Source: an uncultured Pseudomonadota bacterium (lineage in GTDB: Bacteria > Pseudomonadota > Gammaproteobacteria > Burkholderiales > SG8-39). From it: a stretch of 64,000 nucleotides of DNA. Position 1 is the stretch's first letter; every line of letters starts with the position of its first letter. The translations under genes were made by a program, and so were the position numbers. The notes beneath the pieces were generated by a model. That model had not been told where the DNA came from. It saw nothing but the letters and a program-made list of their open reading frames with translations, and did not search any database. This document shows, in pieces, positions 29,532 to 39,549 of the stretch. The DNA is taken from contig CAIXPL010000006.1 of the NCBI GenBank assembly GCA_903921325.1, positions 1 to 64,000 of the forward strand. Reading direction: 5' to 3'.

Positions 29532-29971
29532 TAGTCTCTCCTGAAAAAGGTCTTCAATCCGAACTGCGTTCACCAACGCCGCGCCGGGTTGCTGCGTGGC
29601 GCACAGATTACGCCAGAAACGCGATTTTGGTGTGAAACGTTCGTCACCGACTGCCGTAACCGACTGCCACAGCCTGATATGGGGGTGCCAGATTGCAATC
29701 TCAAGATGTTCAAGCGCAATTTCAAGATGCCCAAGCGCTTGATTCTCGCTAACTTTGACCGCCGCGATCTTACTTCAGTTCCCTCAATTGCGACAGGCAC
29801 CTGACCTCCACCCGGCGCAGGGTCTTGGATGCGCTGTAAAGCGTCGCGGCGCCTGCGCCGCAACCGGGCTGAATGCTATCATCGGCGGCTGTCCTTCTAC
29901 GGTCGCGGCGCGACGATGTTGCGCTCCGGTGCCGTGGCGCCGCTTGGGCATGAGCGCAGAGAAGGTTTGCA
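29532..29971. other. Gene-free spacer upstream of tRNA-Ser(TGA)
   Basis: I see no supported gene in these 440 bases; open frames here lack protein-like composition. The right part probably holds the tRNA promoter: an extended -10 TGCTATCAT (29874-29882), about 90 bases before the tRNA. A short direct repeat lies at 29701-29738, TCAAGATGTTCAAGCGC and TCAAGATGCCCAAGCGC. Confidence 0.45.
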
Positions 29972-30059
29972 GGAAGCGTGGCAGAGTGGTCGATTGCACC
30001 GGTCTTGAAAACCGGCAACGGGCAACCGTTCGTGAGTTCGAATCTCACCGCTTCCGCCA
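29972..30059 (+). tRNA. serT: tRNA-Ser(TGA)
   Basis: An 88-base class II tRNA. The acceptor stem pairs GGAAGCG with CGCTTCC and CCA is encoded. The anticodon stem CCGGT/ACCGG holds the loop CTTGAAA, with anticodon TGA at 30006-30008. The long variable arm and the T-loop GTTCGAATC are typical of serine tRNAs. Confidence 0.97.
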
Positions 30060-30152
30060 GTTCTCGATCATGTGTGCCATTAACGGCTCTGCCGCGATCG
30101 GGGCGGTCCCGGCGCCGCGTGGGGATTTTCTGCGCAAAGACCCGACGGTGCG

Positions 30153-31124
30153 CTATGGCGTGGGTAACTTTGCCTTGAAGAAGGCCACGACGGCGGCATT
30201 GAATTCGCGATGGAACGCCGCGCGATCAAAGCCGGCGGGGTCGTGGCAGATCTCCGGCGCGTAGCGCTCGGCCATCGCGGTACACGGTGCCAGAAAGGCG
30301 AAATGACCCGCATTCGCCACCACGTGATACTCGGGCTTGCTCGGTAATCCATCGTAGACGTGCTGCGCGTATCGCGGATGCGGCAAAATTTCGTCGCTGT
30401 CGCCACGCCAGAGCTGAATGGGGGCTTTGATGCTCGACAGCGCCTCAGTCGTGAAGGAGTAACCGATCGCGGGCGCGGCAATCACCGCAGCGGTGATGCG
30501 CGGATCGTGAACGAACGCGCCGGGCTCTACCCGAGATGCGCCTCCCGCTTCCTTGACTTTGCGACAGGTCCATTCCTCTGGATGCGTGGCGCAATAGTGT
30601 GGGAAGCGTCCCAGATCAGGTACGCCACCGATCAGCACCAGTCCGGTGAAGCCACCGGCTGAGAAACCGAACAGGCCGATTCGTGCCGAATCAAGCACAG
30701 CGCGGTGCGGCCATGACGCGAGCATGAAATCGACCAGGGCCTTCATGTGGCGCGGCCGGTTCTCGACGCGCGTGAACCCACTGAGGTCGCGGTAATTGTC
30801 GCCCGTGTGGGTAAGGCCAGCCACTACAAAACCTGCATCGGCAAGTGCCAGAGCGGTGTCGTAATGGCCTTCGAACGAGCCACCGGTGCCATGGGATATG
30901 ACGATGAGCGGCAGGTTGCGTCCGGCGACTGCCCCGTCAGCTGCCACCGTCTGGCGGTATAGCCCGAGTTGCTGGGACGCGCCCGGCGCATCGCTTGGAT
31001 ACCAGACGCCGGCTTCAAGCGCCGGGCCGTCAGGGTCGGGCACGCTGACACGGACAAACCCACTCGCCAACGCCGTCGTTGCCGTCAAAATCATGGCCGC
31101 AATGGCTGCCACTGAGAGTTTCAT
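30153..31124 (-). CDS. Secreted dienelactone-hydrolase-like alpha/beta hydrolase
   Basis: A 323-residue alpha/beta hydrolase with a signal peptide (MKLSVAAIAAMILTATTALA). The oxyanion-hole region VISHGTGGSFEGH and the nucleophile elbow GFSAGGF are clear. An aspartate in WRGDSDEILP and the histidine in NAGHFAF complete a likely catalytic triad. Related proteins are annotated as predicted dienelactone hydrolases, and natural substrates are unknown. GTG 31136 is an alternative start four codons upstream. The location is probably the periplasm. It stands alone, convergent with the preceding tRNA gene. Confidence 0.85.
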   Translation of the reverse strand: MKLSVAAIAAMILTATTALASGFVRVSVPDPDGPALEAGVWYPSDAPGASQQLGLYRQTVAADGAVAGRNLPLIVISHGTGGSFEGHYDTALALADAGFVVAGLTHTGDNYRDLSGFTRVENRPRHMKALVDFMLASWPHRAVLDSARIGLFGFSAGGFTGLVLIGGVPDLGRFPHYCATHPEEWTCRKVKEAGGASRVEPGAFVHDPRITAAVIAAPAIGYSFTTEALSSIKAPIQLWRGDSDEILPHPRYAQHVYDGLPSKPEYHVVANAGHFAFLAPCTAMAERYAPEICHDPAGFDRAAFHREFNAAVVAFFKAKLPTP

Positions 31125-31271
31125 GCTGCGCGCCACTCTGATTCGATATTGATCAGTATGTACCAGTGCTTACGCTTTTAGGTAATTTGCAAATGCAATC
31201 TCTATCGTTCCCTTTCGATGTTGCGTAGCGGAAACTGCGCCATCAACATTTATTGGCTTCAGGTAAACGTG

Positions 31272-32282
31272 ATGATTTCGTACGCGCGGTTCTTGCGGGC
31301 GTGTCTGCCCGCACTGGCGGTGATGGTCACTGGCATAGCGCTCGCGCAGTCACCGGTCACCTTGCTCAATGTGTCCTACGATCCGACGCGCGAGCTCTAC
31401 GTTGAATTCAACGCCGCGTTTGCCCGCTACTGGAAGGCTCAGACCGGCCAGGATGTGATCGTCAAACAGTCACACGGCGGCTCGGGCAAACAGGCTCGAT
31501 CAGTGATCGATGGTCTCGATGCCGACGTGGTGACCCTCGCGCTGGCCGGTGATGTCGACGCGCTCTACATAAATGGGGCGTTGATTCCGCAGAACTGGCA
31601 ACAGCGACTGCCGCACAATTCCGCGCCCTATACCTCCACCATCGTACTGGTAGTGCGCGAAGGCAATCCCAAAGCAATCAGGGACTGGGACGATCTGGTG
31701 AAACCCGGGGTGCGCGTGATCACGCCAAATCCGAAGACCTCCGGCGGGGCGCGCTGGAATTACCTGGCGGCCTGGGAGTACGCACGGCGGAAATATGGCA
31801 GTGAGGCCAAGGCAAAAGCGTTTGTTGCTGCCTTGTACCAGAACGTTCCGGTGCTCGATACTGGTGCGCGGGGGGCATCGATCACGTTTGCGCAACGCAA
31901 TCAGGGCGATGTGCTGATCTCGTGGGAAAACGAAGCGCATCTTCTGGAAAAGGAATTTGGTAACCGGGTCGATATCGTGTATCCGTCGATCAGCATCCTC
32001 GCTGAGCCGCCGGTCACCGTGGTCGACAAGAACGTCGATCGCAAGGGCACGCGCAAGGTCGCCGAGGCGTATCTCAATTACCTCTACAGCGACGAGGGCC
32101 AGGACATTGCGGGCAAAAATTACTACCGCCCGACATCGGCAAAGGCACAAGAGAAATACCTGAAACAATTGCCGAAACTGCCCCTGTTTACCCTGGAGCA
32201 GGCCTTCGGTAGCTGGGCCAGAGCGGACAAAGACCATTTTGAGGATGGCGCGAGCTTTGACCAGATCTATACCAGAAAGTAG
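31272..32282 (+). CDS. sbp: Periplasmic sulfate-binding protein
   Basis: This protein captures sulfate (or thiosulfate) in the periplasm and passes it to CysTWA. The 336-residue product has a signal peptide cut after a region ending ALAQS. The mature N-terminus [19 protein letters not shown] and the [14 protein letters not shown] motif are highly diagnostic of Sbp/CysP. The C-terminus contains [20 protein letters not shown] chose ATG 31272, three bases after a GTG alternative. It heads the sulfate operon and is followed by cysT after three bases. Confidence 0.95.
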   Translation: MISYARFLRACLPALAVMVTGIALAQSPVTLLNVSYDPTRELYVEFNAAFARYWKAQTGQDVIVKQSHGGSGKQARSVIDGLDADVVTLALAGDVDALYINGALIPQNWQQRLPHNSAPYTSTIVLVVREGNPKAIRDWDDLVKPGVRVITPNPKTSGGARWNYLAAWEYARRKYGSEAKAKAFVAALYQNVPVLDTGARGASITFAQRNQGDVLISWENEAHLLEKEFGNRVDIVYPSISILAEPPVTVVDKNVDRKGTRKVAEAYLNYLYSDEGQDIAGKNYYRPTSAKAQEKYLKQLPKLPLFTLEQAFGSWARADKDHFEDGASFDQIYTRK

Positions 32283-32285
32283 CCC

Positions 32286-33107
32286 ATGAGAAAGGTCCTC
32301 CCGGGGTTCGGCATCACGCTCGGATTCACGCTGACCTATCTGAGTCTGATCGTCCTGATCCCGCTATCTGCACTGCTGTTCAAGACAATGAGCTTCACAT
32401 GGGAGCAGTTTGAGGCGGCCGTTACCAGCGCTCGGGTCGTCGCTTCCTATCGGTTGACCTTCGGAGCGTCGCTGCTGGCTGCTCTGGTCAATGTGGTGTT
32501 TGGGTTGCTCGTGGCCTGGGTGCTGGTGCGCTATGAATTCTTCGGTAAGAAGTTGATCGATGCCCTGGTCGATCTGCCATTTGCATTGCCAACCGCGGTC
32601 GCGGGTATTTCGCTCACCGCCTTGCTGGCAAGTAATGGCTGGGTGGGACAGATCTTCGAGTCCTGGGGCATCCAGCTGGCTTTCAATCCCACTGGCGTGG
32701 TGATTGCCCTGATCTTTATCGGCTTACCTTTTGTCGTGCGCACGGTACAACCCGTGTTGGAGGACACCGAAAAAGAACTGGAGGAGGCCGCCGCCTGCCT
32801 TGGCGCGACTCGTTGGCAGACTTTCGCGCGGGTCATTCTGCCGGCCATCACCCCGGCCCTGCTGACCGGTTTTGCGCTCGCCTTTGCGCGCGCAATCGGC
32901 GAATACGGTTCAGTGATTTTCATTGCTGGAAATATGCCGATGGTCTCAGAGATCACGCCCTTGCTGATCGTAAGCAAACTGGAGCAATACGACGTGCCCG
33001 GGGCAACTTCGATCGCAGTGGTCATGCTGGCGATCTCATTTTCCCTGCTGCTCCTCATCAATGCGCTGCAGGCATGGCAGCGCGCGCGCAGCGGAAGCCC
33101 GGCATGA
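32286..33107 (+). CDS. cysT: Sulfate ABC transporter permease CysT
   Basis: CysT (CysU) is one of two inner-membrane permeases of the sulfate/thiosulfate importer. The 273-residue protein has about six hydrophobic stretches and the EAA loop, seen as [20 protein letters not shown], through which it contacts Cys[16 protein letters not shown] is also characteristic of the family. It follows sbp and its stop overlaps the cysW start (ATGA), so stoichiometric translation is likely. Confidence 0.95.
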   Translation: MRKVLPGFGITLGFTLTYLSLIVLIPLSALLFKTMSFTWEQFEAAVTSARVVASYRLTFGASLLAALVNVVFGLLVAWVLVRYEFFGKKLIDALVDLPFALPTAVAGISLTALLASNGWVGQIFESWGIQLAFNPTGVVIALIFIGLPFVVRTVQPVLEDTEKELEEAAACLGATRWQTFARVILPAITPALLTGFALAFARAIGEYGSVIFIAGNMPMVSEITPLLIVSKLEQYDVPGATSIAVVMLAISFSLLLLINALQAWQRARSGSPA

Positions 33108-34036
33108 GTGCCCTGATCGCTCCATCCGCCCGATCCCGTTCACCGGGGGGCACGCAAGAGCCCAAGTGGGTACGGGTGTGCCTCATTGCGGTTGCACTGG
33201 CGTTTATCGCCTTGTTCCTGGTGTTGCCCCTGGCGGCCGTGTTGACCGAGGCGCTACGCAATGGTGTGCACGCCTACCGGGAAGCGCTGCGCGAACCCGA
33301 CGCGGTCTCGGCCATCCGGTTGACTGTGATCACTGCGTTGATCGCCGTTCCGCTTAATCTGGTATTCGGCGTTGCGGCGGCCTGGGCCATCGCGAAATAT
33401 GAATTTCATGGCAAGGCATTCCTCACCACACTGGTCGACTTGCCCTTTTCCGTCTCGCCGGTGGTCGCAGGCCTGATCTATGTGCTGTTGTTCGGGGCGC
33501 AAGGATGGTTCGGTCCCTGGTTGCAGGCCCACGATATCAAGATCATTTTCGCGGTACCCGGCATCGTGCTTGCCACGGTGTTTGTCACCTTCCCGTTCAT
33601 TGCGCGCGAACTGATCCCGCTGATGCAATCTCAGGGTAACGACGAAGAGCAGGCGGCGATTGTGCTTGGTGCGACCGGATGGCAGACGTTCTGGCACGTC
33701 ACTTTGCCAAATATCAAGTGGGGGCTGTTCTACGGCGTGATCTTGTGTAATGCGCGTGCCATGGGGGAGTTTGGAGCGGTTTCGGTGGTCTCGGGGCATA
33801 TCCGCGGGCAGACCAACACGATGCCCCTGCATGTGGAAATTCTGTACAACGAATATCACTCGGCAGCGGCCTTCGCGGTGGCCTCCTTGCTCGCGCTGCT
33901 GGCACTGGTGACCCTGGCCATCAAATCGGTGGCTGAATGGCGCCAGGGCAAGATCCTCAAGGCATTGGGGGAGTTGCCCCCTGAGCGCGCAGGCGTCTAT
34001 GCGGCAGACGCCTTGACGTTGCAACCGGCGGGCTGA
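33104..34036 (+). CDS. cysW: Sulfate ABC transporter permease CysW
   Basis: CysW is the second permease of the sulfate importer. The 310-residue protein has six predicted membrane helices, the [17 protein letters not shown] segment typical of CysW, and an EAA loop seen as [19 protein letters not shown]. The start is ATG 33104, overlapping the cysT stop. The long upstream extension of this frame lies inside cysT and is not coding. The N-terminal 25 residues are polar and variable in the family. Confidence 0.95.
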   Translation: MSALIAPSARSRSPGGTQEPKWVRVCLIAVALAFIALFLVLPLAAVLTEALRNGVHAYREALREPDAVSAIRLTVITALIAVPLNLVFGVAAAWAIAKYEFHGKAFLTTLVDLPFSVSPVVAGLIYVLLFGAQGWFGPWLQAHDIKIIFAVPGIVLATVFVTFPFIARELIPLMQSQGNDEEQAAIVLGATGWQTFWHVTLPNIKWGLFYGVILCNARAMGEFGAVSVVSGHIRGQTNTMPLHVEILYNEYHSAAAFAVASLLALLALVTLAIKSVAEWRQGKILKALGELPPERAGVYAADALTLQPAG

Positions 34037-34039
34037 GCG

Positions 34040-35152
34040 ATGAGCATAGAAATCAGGCATATCAAGAAGAATTTCGGCGACTTCAAGGCCCTCGATGATG
34101 TCAGCCTTGATATCGACTCAGGGGAGTTGATCGCGCTGCTGGGTCCGAGCGGGTGTGGCAAGACGACCTTGCTGCGCATCATTGCGGGCCTTGAGACCGC
34201 CGATCAGGGGACTATCGCCTTTAGCGGCGAGGACGCCACTCATGTTCACGTGCGCGAGCGCCGGGTAGGGTTTGTGTTTCAGCACTACGCGCTGTTTCGC
34301 CACATGACCGTGTTTGAAAATGTCGCATTCGGGTTGCGCGTCAAACCACGGGGCACGCGGCCTGACGATGCACAGATTGCGCTGAAGGTGCACGCGCTGC
34401 TCAACCTGGTGCAGCTTGATTGGCTCGCCGATCGCTATCCTGCGCAGCTGTCTGGCGGACAACGTCAGCGCATTGCATTGGCCCGTGCCCTTGCTGTTGA
34501 GCCCAAGGTCCTGTTGCTCGATGAACCTTTCGGGGCATTGGATGCGAAAGTGCGCAAGGAATTACGCCGCTGGCTGCGCCGCCTGCATGATGAGCTCAGT
34601 GTGACCACGATTTTCGTCACCCATGATCAGGAAGAGGCGCTGGAAGTATCAGACCGTGTGGTCGTGATGAATCACGGTGCGGTGGAGCAGGTGGGCGCGC
34701 CCCAGCAAGTGTGGGAAGCACCAGCAACCGCATTCGTTTATGGATTCCTTGGTGATGTGAATCAGTTCAAGGGGCAGGTGAGCGCCGGGCAGATGCGCAT
34801 AGGTTCGAAGAAGCAGCAGGTCTTTCTCCCAAGCCCGGACTATATGCAATCCGATGCATTGCCAGCGGTCGCTTATGTTCGACCGTACGACTTTGATGTT
34901 CGTCGCTATTCGCCAGACGATGAGGGGATCGTGGCGCACCTGGAGCGTGCGGTGGTGGTCGGTCCGATTGCCCGAATGGAGCTGCGCGCGCCGGTTGAGG
35001 GCGGGTTGGCTGGCGCGCAACTGATCGAAGCGCAGATCCCGGCATCACTGTTCCACCAGGAGGCATTCACCGAGGGAGAAACACTGGTGCTCGCGCCGCG
35101 TCGAGCCCGGGTGTTTGCTGGTGCTGCTCAGGCAGGGTTCGCTCGGCCCTAG
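34040..35152 (+). CDS. cysA: Sulfate ABC transporter ATP-binding protein CysA
   Basis: CysA powers sulfate uptake. The 370-residue protein has Walker [12 protein letters not shown], the Q loop VFQHYALF, the signature [15 protein letters not shown], Walker [12 protein letters not shown] and the switch histidine [11 protein letters not shown]-terminal TOBE-like regulatory domain (about residues 240-360) follows. It comes three bases after cysW and completes an sbp-cysT-cysW-cysA operon of standard order. Confidence 0.96.
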   Translation: MSIEIRHIKKNFGDFKALDDVSLDIDSGELIALLGPSGCGKTTLLRIIAGLETADQGTIAFSGEDATHVHVRERRVGFVFQHYALFRHMTVFENVAFGLRVKPRGTRPDDAQIALKVHALLNLVQLDWLADRYPAQLSGGQRQRIALARALAVEPKVLLLDEPFGALDAKVRKELRRWLRRLHDELSVTTIFVTHDQEEALEVSDRVVVMNHGAVEQVGAPQQVWEAPATAFVYGFLGDVNQFKGQVSAGQMRIGSKKQQVFLPSPDYMQSDALPAVAYVRPYDFDVRRYSPDDEGIVAHLERAVVVGPIARMELRAPVEGGLAGAQLIEAQIPASLFHQEAFTEGETLVLAPRRARVFAGAAQAGFARP

Positions 35153-35179
35153 CAGGCATTGCGGCGCGCGCCGAGGGCG

Positions 35180-35674
35180 TCAACGGCAAAAGCGTTTCAT
35201 CACCTCTTCTTCAATACTGCCAGAGATGATGCGTTCGGGCTTTGTGCGGTCTTCCTGATGTTTCATCACGCTCAGGGTCTGTGGATCGGCGTAAAAGCTT
35301 CCGCTGATGGTGCCAGTGTCGGTGATGTTACGCCCGCTCGCCATTGACCCCGTGTACATATTGGTTGAGTAGCGCAGCACCGATTTCTCGGCACAGTGAA
35401 TTTCCCAATCATAGAGTGCCGAACGATACGGGTCGCCCGATAGCGGGTCGATGGTCAGACTCGGGTTCTCACGCAGGACCTTGATTCGCACTTCAAGATT
35501 GGCCGGGCGGCGCATCGAACTGGCGTCGTAGTAGTAGGTGACCGCGTTGCGCTCCACCAGCTGCGTCCAGCGGGTCTGGCTCGCGCATCCTGCAGCCAGC
35601 GATGCGCAGGCAAGCGCGCTAACGAAAAAGGGGCGCAAGCACCCCCCCGGTGATTCTGCGTTCCATTGACTCAT
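35180..35674 (-). CDS. Small predicted lipoprotein, surface-adhesin-E-like
   Basis: A 164-residue protein with a signal sequence ending in the lipobox LAAGC (Cys about residue 30). The mature part, including TYYYDASSMRR, VRIKVLRENP, YDWEIHCAEKSV and SGSFYADPQT, resembles a widespread betaproteobacterial family. That family is annotated as surface-adhesin protein E or hypothetical. AAGGA sits before ATG 35674. It is divergent from lysC and is not linked functionally to the cys operon. Function unknown. Confidence 0.65.
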   Translation of the reverse strand: MSQWNAESPGGCLRPFFVSALACASLAAGCASQTRWTQLVERNAVTYYYDASSMRRPANLEVRIKVLRENPSLTIDPLSGDPYRSALYDWEIHCAEKSVLRYSTNMYTGSMASGRNITDTGTISGSFYADPQTLSVMKHQEDRTKPERIISGSIEEEVMKRFCR

Positions 35675-35707
35675 GGCATTCCTTGCGGTGCAGCAATGCT
35701 GAGGGAC

Positions 35708-35716
35708 TGTTACAAT
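35708..35716 (+). promoter_or_regulatory. Putative extended -10 promoter of lysC
   Basis: TGTTACAAT (35708-35716) fits an extended -10 element 30 bases before the lysC ATG. No good -35 is seen at the usual distance. Confidence 0.4.
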
Positions 35717-35746
35717 AAATGGTTTGACTGGACCTGTGGCATTTCA

Positions 35747-36970
35747 ATGGCCTTGATCGTTCAAAAATTTGGCGGCACATCGGTGGGCACCACCGAGAGA
35801 ATACGCAATGTGGCGGCGCGCGTGGCGCGCTGGAAAGCGCAGGGCCACGATGTGGTCGTGGTGCCCTCGGCGATGTCCGGTGAGACCAATCGGCTGATTG
35901 CACTTGCCAAGGAAGTGCAGACGCAACCGAGCGCGCGCGAACTCGATGTGATCGCATCGACCGGTGAGCAGGTCACCATCGCCCTGTTGTCGATGGCACT
36001 GATGCAGTTGGGCGTGAAGGCGCGCAGCTACACCGGGGCGCAGGTTCGTGTGCTCACCGACAGCGCGTTTACCAAGGCGCGCATCCTGCACATTGATGAG
36101 GAGCGCATGCGGCGCGACCTGGCACAGGGCATCGTGCCGGTGGTGGCCGGGTTCCAGGGCATGGACCAGGCTGGCAACATCACCACGCTAGGGCGCGGTG
36201 GATCAGACACCTCAGCGGTCGCCCTGGCTGCCGCGCTCAAAGCCGATGAATGCCAGATCTACACCGATGTGGATGGGGTCTACACCACCGATCCGCGCAT
36301 CGTGCCCGAGGCGCGGCGCCTGAAGACCATCACCTTCGAGGAAATGCTCGAGATGGCGAGCCTGGGCTCCAAGGTGTTGCAGATCCGTTCGGTGGAGTTT
36401 GCTGGCAAGTACAAGGTTCGCCTGCGTGTACTGTCCTCGTTCGAGGATGAGGGCGAAGGTACATTGATTACTTTCGAGGAAGATCAGACGATGGAGCAGG
36501 CAGTCATTTCCGGCATCGCATTCAGTCGCGACGAGGCAAAGCTCACGGTGACTGGCGTACCCGACCGCCCAGGCATTGCCTATGCGATTCTCGGTCCGGT
36601 GGCCGATGCCAATATCGATGTCGACATGATCATCCAGAATGCCGGCACCGACAATCTCACTGATTTCTCCTTCACCGTGCATCGCAATGAGTTCGCTCGC
36701 GCACAGGAACTGTTGCAGAAAGTGAAGACCCATATCGGTGCCCGTGACATTGTGAGCGACGGTCACATCTGCAAGGTCTCCATGGTAGGCGTGGGCATGC
36801 GCTCGCATGTCGGCATTGCGAGTCAGATGTTTCGCACACTGGCCGAAGAGGGCATCAACATTCAGATGATCTCGACCTCCGAGATCAAGATCTCGGTGGT
36901 GATTGACGAGAAGTACCTGGAACTCGCTGTGCGTGTGCTGCACAAGGCATTTGGACTCGAGCAGGGCTAG
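35747..36970 (+). CDS. lysC: Aspartate kinase
   Basis: Aspartokinase phosphorylates aspartate, the first step to lysine, threonine, methionine and diaminopimelate. The 407-residue protein begins MALIVQKFGGTSVG, the canonical nucleotide-binding start. It contains STGEQVTIALLSMAL, TLGRGGSDTSAVALAAAL and YTDVDGVYTTDPR. Two ACT domains follow (about residues 260-400, with VPDRPGIAYAILG and MISTSEIKISVVI), the normal site of feedback control by lysine and threonine. The upstream extension to 35666 has no family support. No homoserine dehydrogenase is fused. Confidence 0.96.
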   Translation: MALIVQKFGGTSVGTTERIRNVAARVARWKAQGHDVVVVPSAMSGETNRLIALAKEVQTQPSARELDVIASTGEQVTIALLSMALMQLGVKARSYTGAQVRVLTDSAFTKARILHIDEERMRRDLAQGIVPVVAGFQGMDQAGNITTLGRGGSDTSAVALAAALKADECQIYTDVDGVYTTDPRIVPEARRLKTITFEEMLEMASLGSKVLQIRSVEFAGKYKVRLRVLSSFEDEGEGTLITFEEDQTMEQAVISGIAFSRDEAKLTVTGVPDRPGIAYAILGPVADANIDVDMIIQNAGTDNLTDFSFTVHRNEFARAQELLQKVKTHIGARDIVSDGHICKVSMVGVGMRSHVGIASQMFRTLAEEGINIQMISTSEIKISVVIDEKYLELAVRVLHKAFGLEQG

Positions 36971-36984
36971 GAGCTCATCACGCC

Positions 36985-37959
36985 ATGGATTACGCCGGCA
37001 TTGATTCCGTGGTGTTCGGCGCGCAGGATTTGAAGCTTGCGCGCAGGCTCTTTAGCGATTGGGGGCTGGAGAAGCGGCGCGACACCCGCACCGGGCTGGT
37101 GTTTTCTACCCGGTTGGGTAGCGAGGTGATTGTGCGACCGGCCAATGCACTGGGATTGCCGCCGTCACTGGAAGGGGGCTCGCAATTCCGCGAAGTGATT
37201 TTCGGTGTGACCAGTCGGGCGCAATTGAATCGACTGGGCGAGGATCTCGCCCGTGATCGCGCGGTGAATGCCGATGCCGATGGCACCCTGCACACCACCG
37301 ATGACAATGGCATCGGGATCGGATTTCGGGTGTGGCGGCACGGCAAGGAAGCCGCGCAACCCGGTACAGCCTGGAATGGACCCGGCCATCGTTCTCGAAT
37401 CAACGCCATCAGCCCGGTCTATGAGGCCGCGCAGCCCTACAAGATGGGCCATATCGTGTTTGCGGTGCCCGACACCCGGGTGGCCGAGGCGTTCTATCGT
37501 AAACGCCTGGGTTTCTGGCTCTCCGATCGCTATGTAGGCGGGGCAGGGGTGTTTCTGCGCTGGGCAAAGAAGAGCGAGCACCACAACCTGTTTTTTGTAA
37601 AAAGCCGCACCGGCAAGACCGATCTGCATCATGTGGCCTTTGAGGTGCGCGATGTGCACGAGGTCTTTGGCGGTGGCAAGGCGTTTGCCGAAAAAGGCTG
37701 GGCGACCGAGATCGGCCCGGGTCGGCATCCGATCTCATCGGCGTATTTCTGGTATTTCAAGAATCCTCTGGGTGGGGCGATTGAATACTTCTGCGATCCG
37801 GATCATGTCACCGAGCAGTGGCAACCGAGCAACTACCGGGTCAATCGCTTCGCCGAATGGCACCTGGCAGACGGCCTCGGCAATGGTGAGGACAAGAGCA
37901 CTTTTGCGCGCCCCTCACTTGCTGCTGTGCGCGCTATGGCTGCGCAGAAAGGTGCCTGA
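36985..37959 (+). CDS. VOC-superfamily (glyoxalase/extradiol dioxygenase-like) protein
   Basis: A 324-residue protein with two vicinal-oxygen-chelate domains. The first is divergent. The second (about residues 150-270) has likely metal ligands in KMGHIVFAVPD, TDLHHVAFEV and the glutamate in AIEYFCDPD, the pattern of extradiol ring-cleavage dioxygenases. It could act on a catechol or be an uncharacterised relative. It follows lysC by 14 bases, but I see no pathway link. No other aromatic ring-cleavage genes are adjacent. Confidence 0.72.
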   Translation: MDYAGIDSVVFGAQDLKLARRLFSDWGLEKRRDTRTGLVFSTRLGSEVIVRPANALGLPPSLEGGSQFREVIFGVTSRAQLNRLGEDLARDRAVNADADGTLHTTDDNGIGIGFRVWRHGKEAAQPGTAWNGPGHRSRINAISPVYEAAQPYKMGHIVFAVPDTRVAEAFYRKRLGFWLSDRYVGGAGVFLRWAKKSEHHNLFFVKSRTGKTDLHHVAFEVRDVHEVFGGGKAFAEKGWATEIGPGRHPISSAYFWYFKNPLGGAIEYFCDPDHVTEQWQPSNYRVNRFAEWHLADGLGNGEDKSTFARPSLAAVRAMAAQKGA

Positions 37960-38100
37960 GAGGGCTTGAGCGCGGGACTGGGCCCGGTTGGCAAGCGGGC
38001 CGGTATCAGTTTAATCTGCCGCAACCCTGCTGCGCCTGGGTGTTCAAATAGGTTCGACGACACCTCGCCGCTGAAAACGCTCAGCGGTCGCCGCGGTGAA

Positions 38101-39177
38101 TCATTCCAGCGTGATCTTGCGCTCGCGAATGAGTGTGCCCCAGCGCGCGGTTTCGGTGCGGATCAGCTCGGCGAGTACCTCGGGTGAGCTACCCACCACT
38201 TCATAGCCTTGCACCTGAAGTTTCTGCGCCACATCGGCATTGGCCAGGGTAGCGAGTGTCTCGTGATTCAAGCGCGCGACAATTTCAGATGGGGTGCCAG
38301 CAGGGGCTACAAAGCCTGCCCAGGACTGGGTCTGAAACCCCGGAAACGTCTGCGCAATCTGCGGTAGATCGGCCAGCGCGGCAACGGGTCGGGCGGAGGA
38401 TACGGCCAGGGCCAGCAGTTTGCCCGCGCGCACATGCGGCATGGCGGTGCCGGTGGTGACCATCATCACATCGACCTGACTGCCGACGATCGCCGTCATC
38501 GCCGGGTTGCCGCCCTTGAAGTGAATGGCGGTGGGATCGATGCCTGCGGTGACCTTGAACAATTCCATGGCCAGATGGCTCGAGGTGCCGGCACCCGCCG
38601 TGGCGTAGTTGACCGCGTTGCCGCGAGTCTTGGCGAGCGCCACAAACTCATCGAGCCGTTTCACACCTAAACTGGGTGGCACCACCAGCAACTGGTAGCT
38701 GCGCACCAACTGAGCGATCGGGGCGAAATCGCGCACCGGATCGGATTCGACGTTCTTGAATAGAAACGGGTTGGTGGTGAAGTTGTCGAATACCGCGAGC
38801 AGGGTGTACCCATCGGGTGCGGATTTGGCCGCTGCATCGGTGCCCATCACGCCACCGGCACCGACCCGGTTGTCGATCACGATCGGTTGCCCCAGACGCT
38901 CGGAGAGGCCGGTGGCCACAATGCGCGCGACCACATCGGTGGCGCCACCTGGCGGGAAGGGCACCACCAGCTTGAGTGGCTTGCTGGGGTAGGCACTTTG
39001 TGCCTGCGCGGCGTGGGGTGCGAGGCCGGCAAAGGCGAGCATCCCGGCAAAAATGCTGGCGAAGGTGGTTTGAATGAACGTTGAGCGCTTATGTTTGGCC
39101 AGACAGAGTGAGGTCTGCGGGGCATCTGAAAGGCCGGCAAAGGTGCGCGCCGTGCGCTCCGAGGGGTGCGGAGTCAT
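38101..39177 (-). CDS. Bug-family (TctC) periplasmic solute receptor
   Basis: A 358-residue extracytoplasmic receptor of the tripartite tricarboxylate transporter family. This family is greatly expanded in Bordetella, Cupriavidus and relatives. The signal sequence includes KHKRSTFIQTTF and ends AAQAQS. The mature part shows YPSKPLKLVVPFPPGGATD, GQPIVIDNRVGAGGVMGTD and VATATSHL-like GAGTSSHLAMEL, all diagnostic. No TctA or TctB permease genes are adjacent, as is usual for orphan Bug proteins. The ligand cannot be predicted. The start could be ATG 39177 or a later methionine; the basic stretch favours the longer form. Confidence 0.88.
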   Translation of the reverse strand: MTPHPSERTARTFAGLSDAPQTSLCLAKHKRSTFIQTTFASIFAGMLAFAGLAPHAAQAQSAYPSKPLKLVVPFPPGGATDVVARIVATGLSERLGQPIVIDNRVGAGGVMGTDAAAKSAPDGYTLLAVFDNFTTNPFLFKNVESDPVRDFAPIAQLVRSYQLLVVPPSLGVKRLDEFVALAKTRGNAVNYATAGAGTSSHLAMELFKVTAGIDPTAIHFKGGNPAMTAIVGSQVDVMMVTTGTAMPHVRAGKLLALAVSSARPVAALADLPQIAQTFPGFQTQSWAGFVAPAGTPSEIVARLNHETLATLANADVAQKLQVQGYEVVGSSPEVLAELIRTETARWGTLIRERKITLE

Positions 39178-39306
39178 GTCTCGTTGGTCCTTGTGATCAG
39201 TGCGATCGCGCCAGGCGATTCATCCAATGGGGGCAATGATCGCACGCACCGGTGCCATGCGGTGATTGCCCAGGGCATCCAAACCCGGTATTCTCCGAGC
39301 CGGACC

Positions 39307-39399
39307 GGAGAGATGGCCGAGTGGTCGAAGGCGCTCCCCTGCTAAGGGAGTATGCGGTCAAAAGCTGCATCGAGGGTTCGAATCCCTCTCTCTCCGCCA
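39307..39399 (+). tRNA. serV: tRNA-Ser(GCT)
   Basis: A 93-base class II tRNA with encoded CCA. The acceptor stem starts GGAGAGA, and the anticodon stem CTCCC/GGGAG holds the loop CTGCTAA, with anticodon GCT at 39341-39343. It has a long variable arm and the T-loop GTTCGAATC. Accessory genes begin immediately downstream. Confidence 0.97.
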
Positions 39400-39549
39400 A
39401 GACTATTTCGAACTGATTCCAAGTCGTTCGAACAATTTACAAACCGTTCGGGGCCTCCTTGGGTGCGCTCCTAGAACACTTTCCGGATCAGACAGGCTTC
39501 TTCATATGCCTCAATGTCTGTGAACCGGCACAAGACCTTATTCACAATC

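Noticed and set aside
29755-30264. A 169-residue plus-strand frame across tRNA-Ser(TGA)
   Set aside because: It contains the whole tRNA gene and has no protein-like features.
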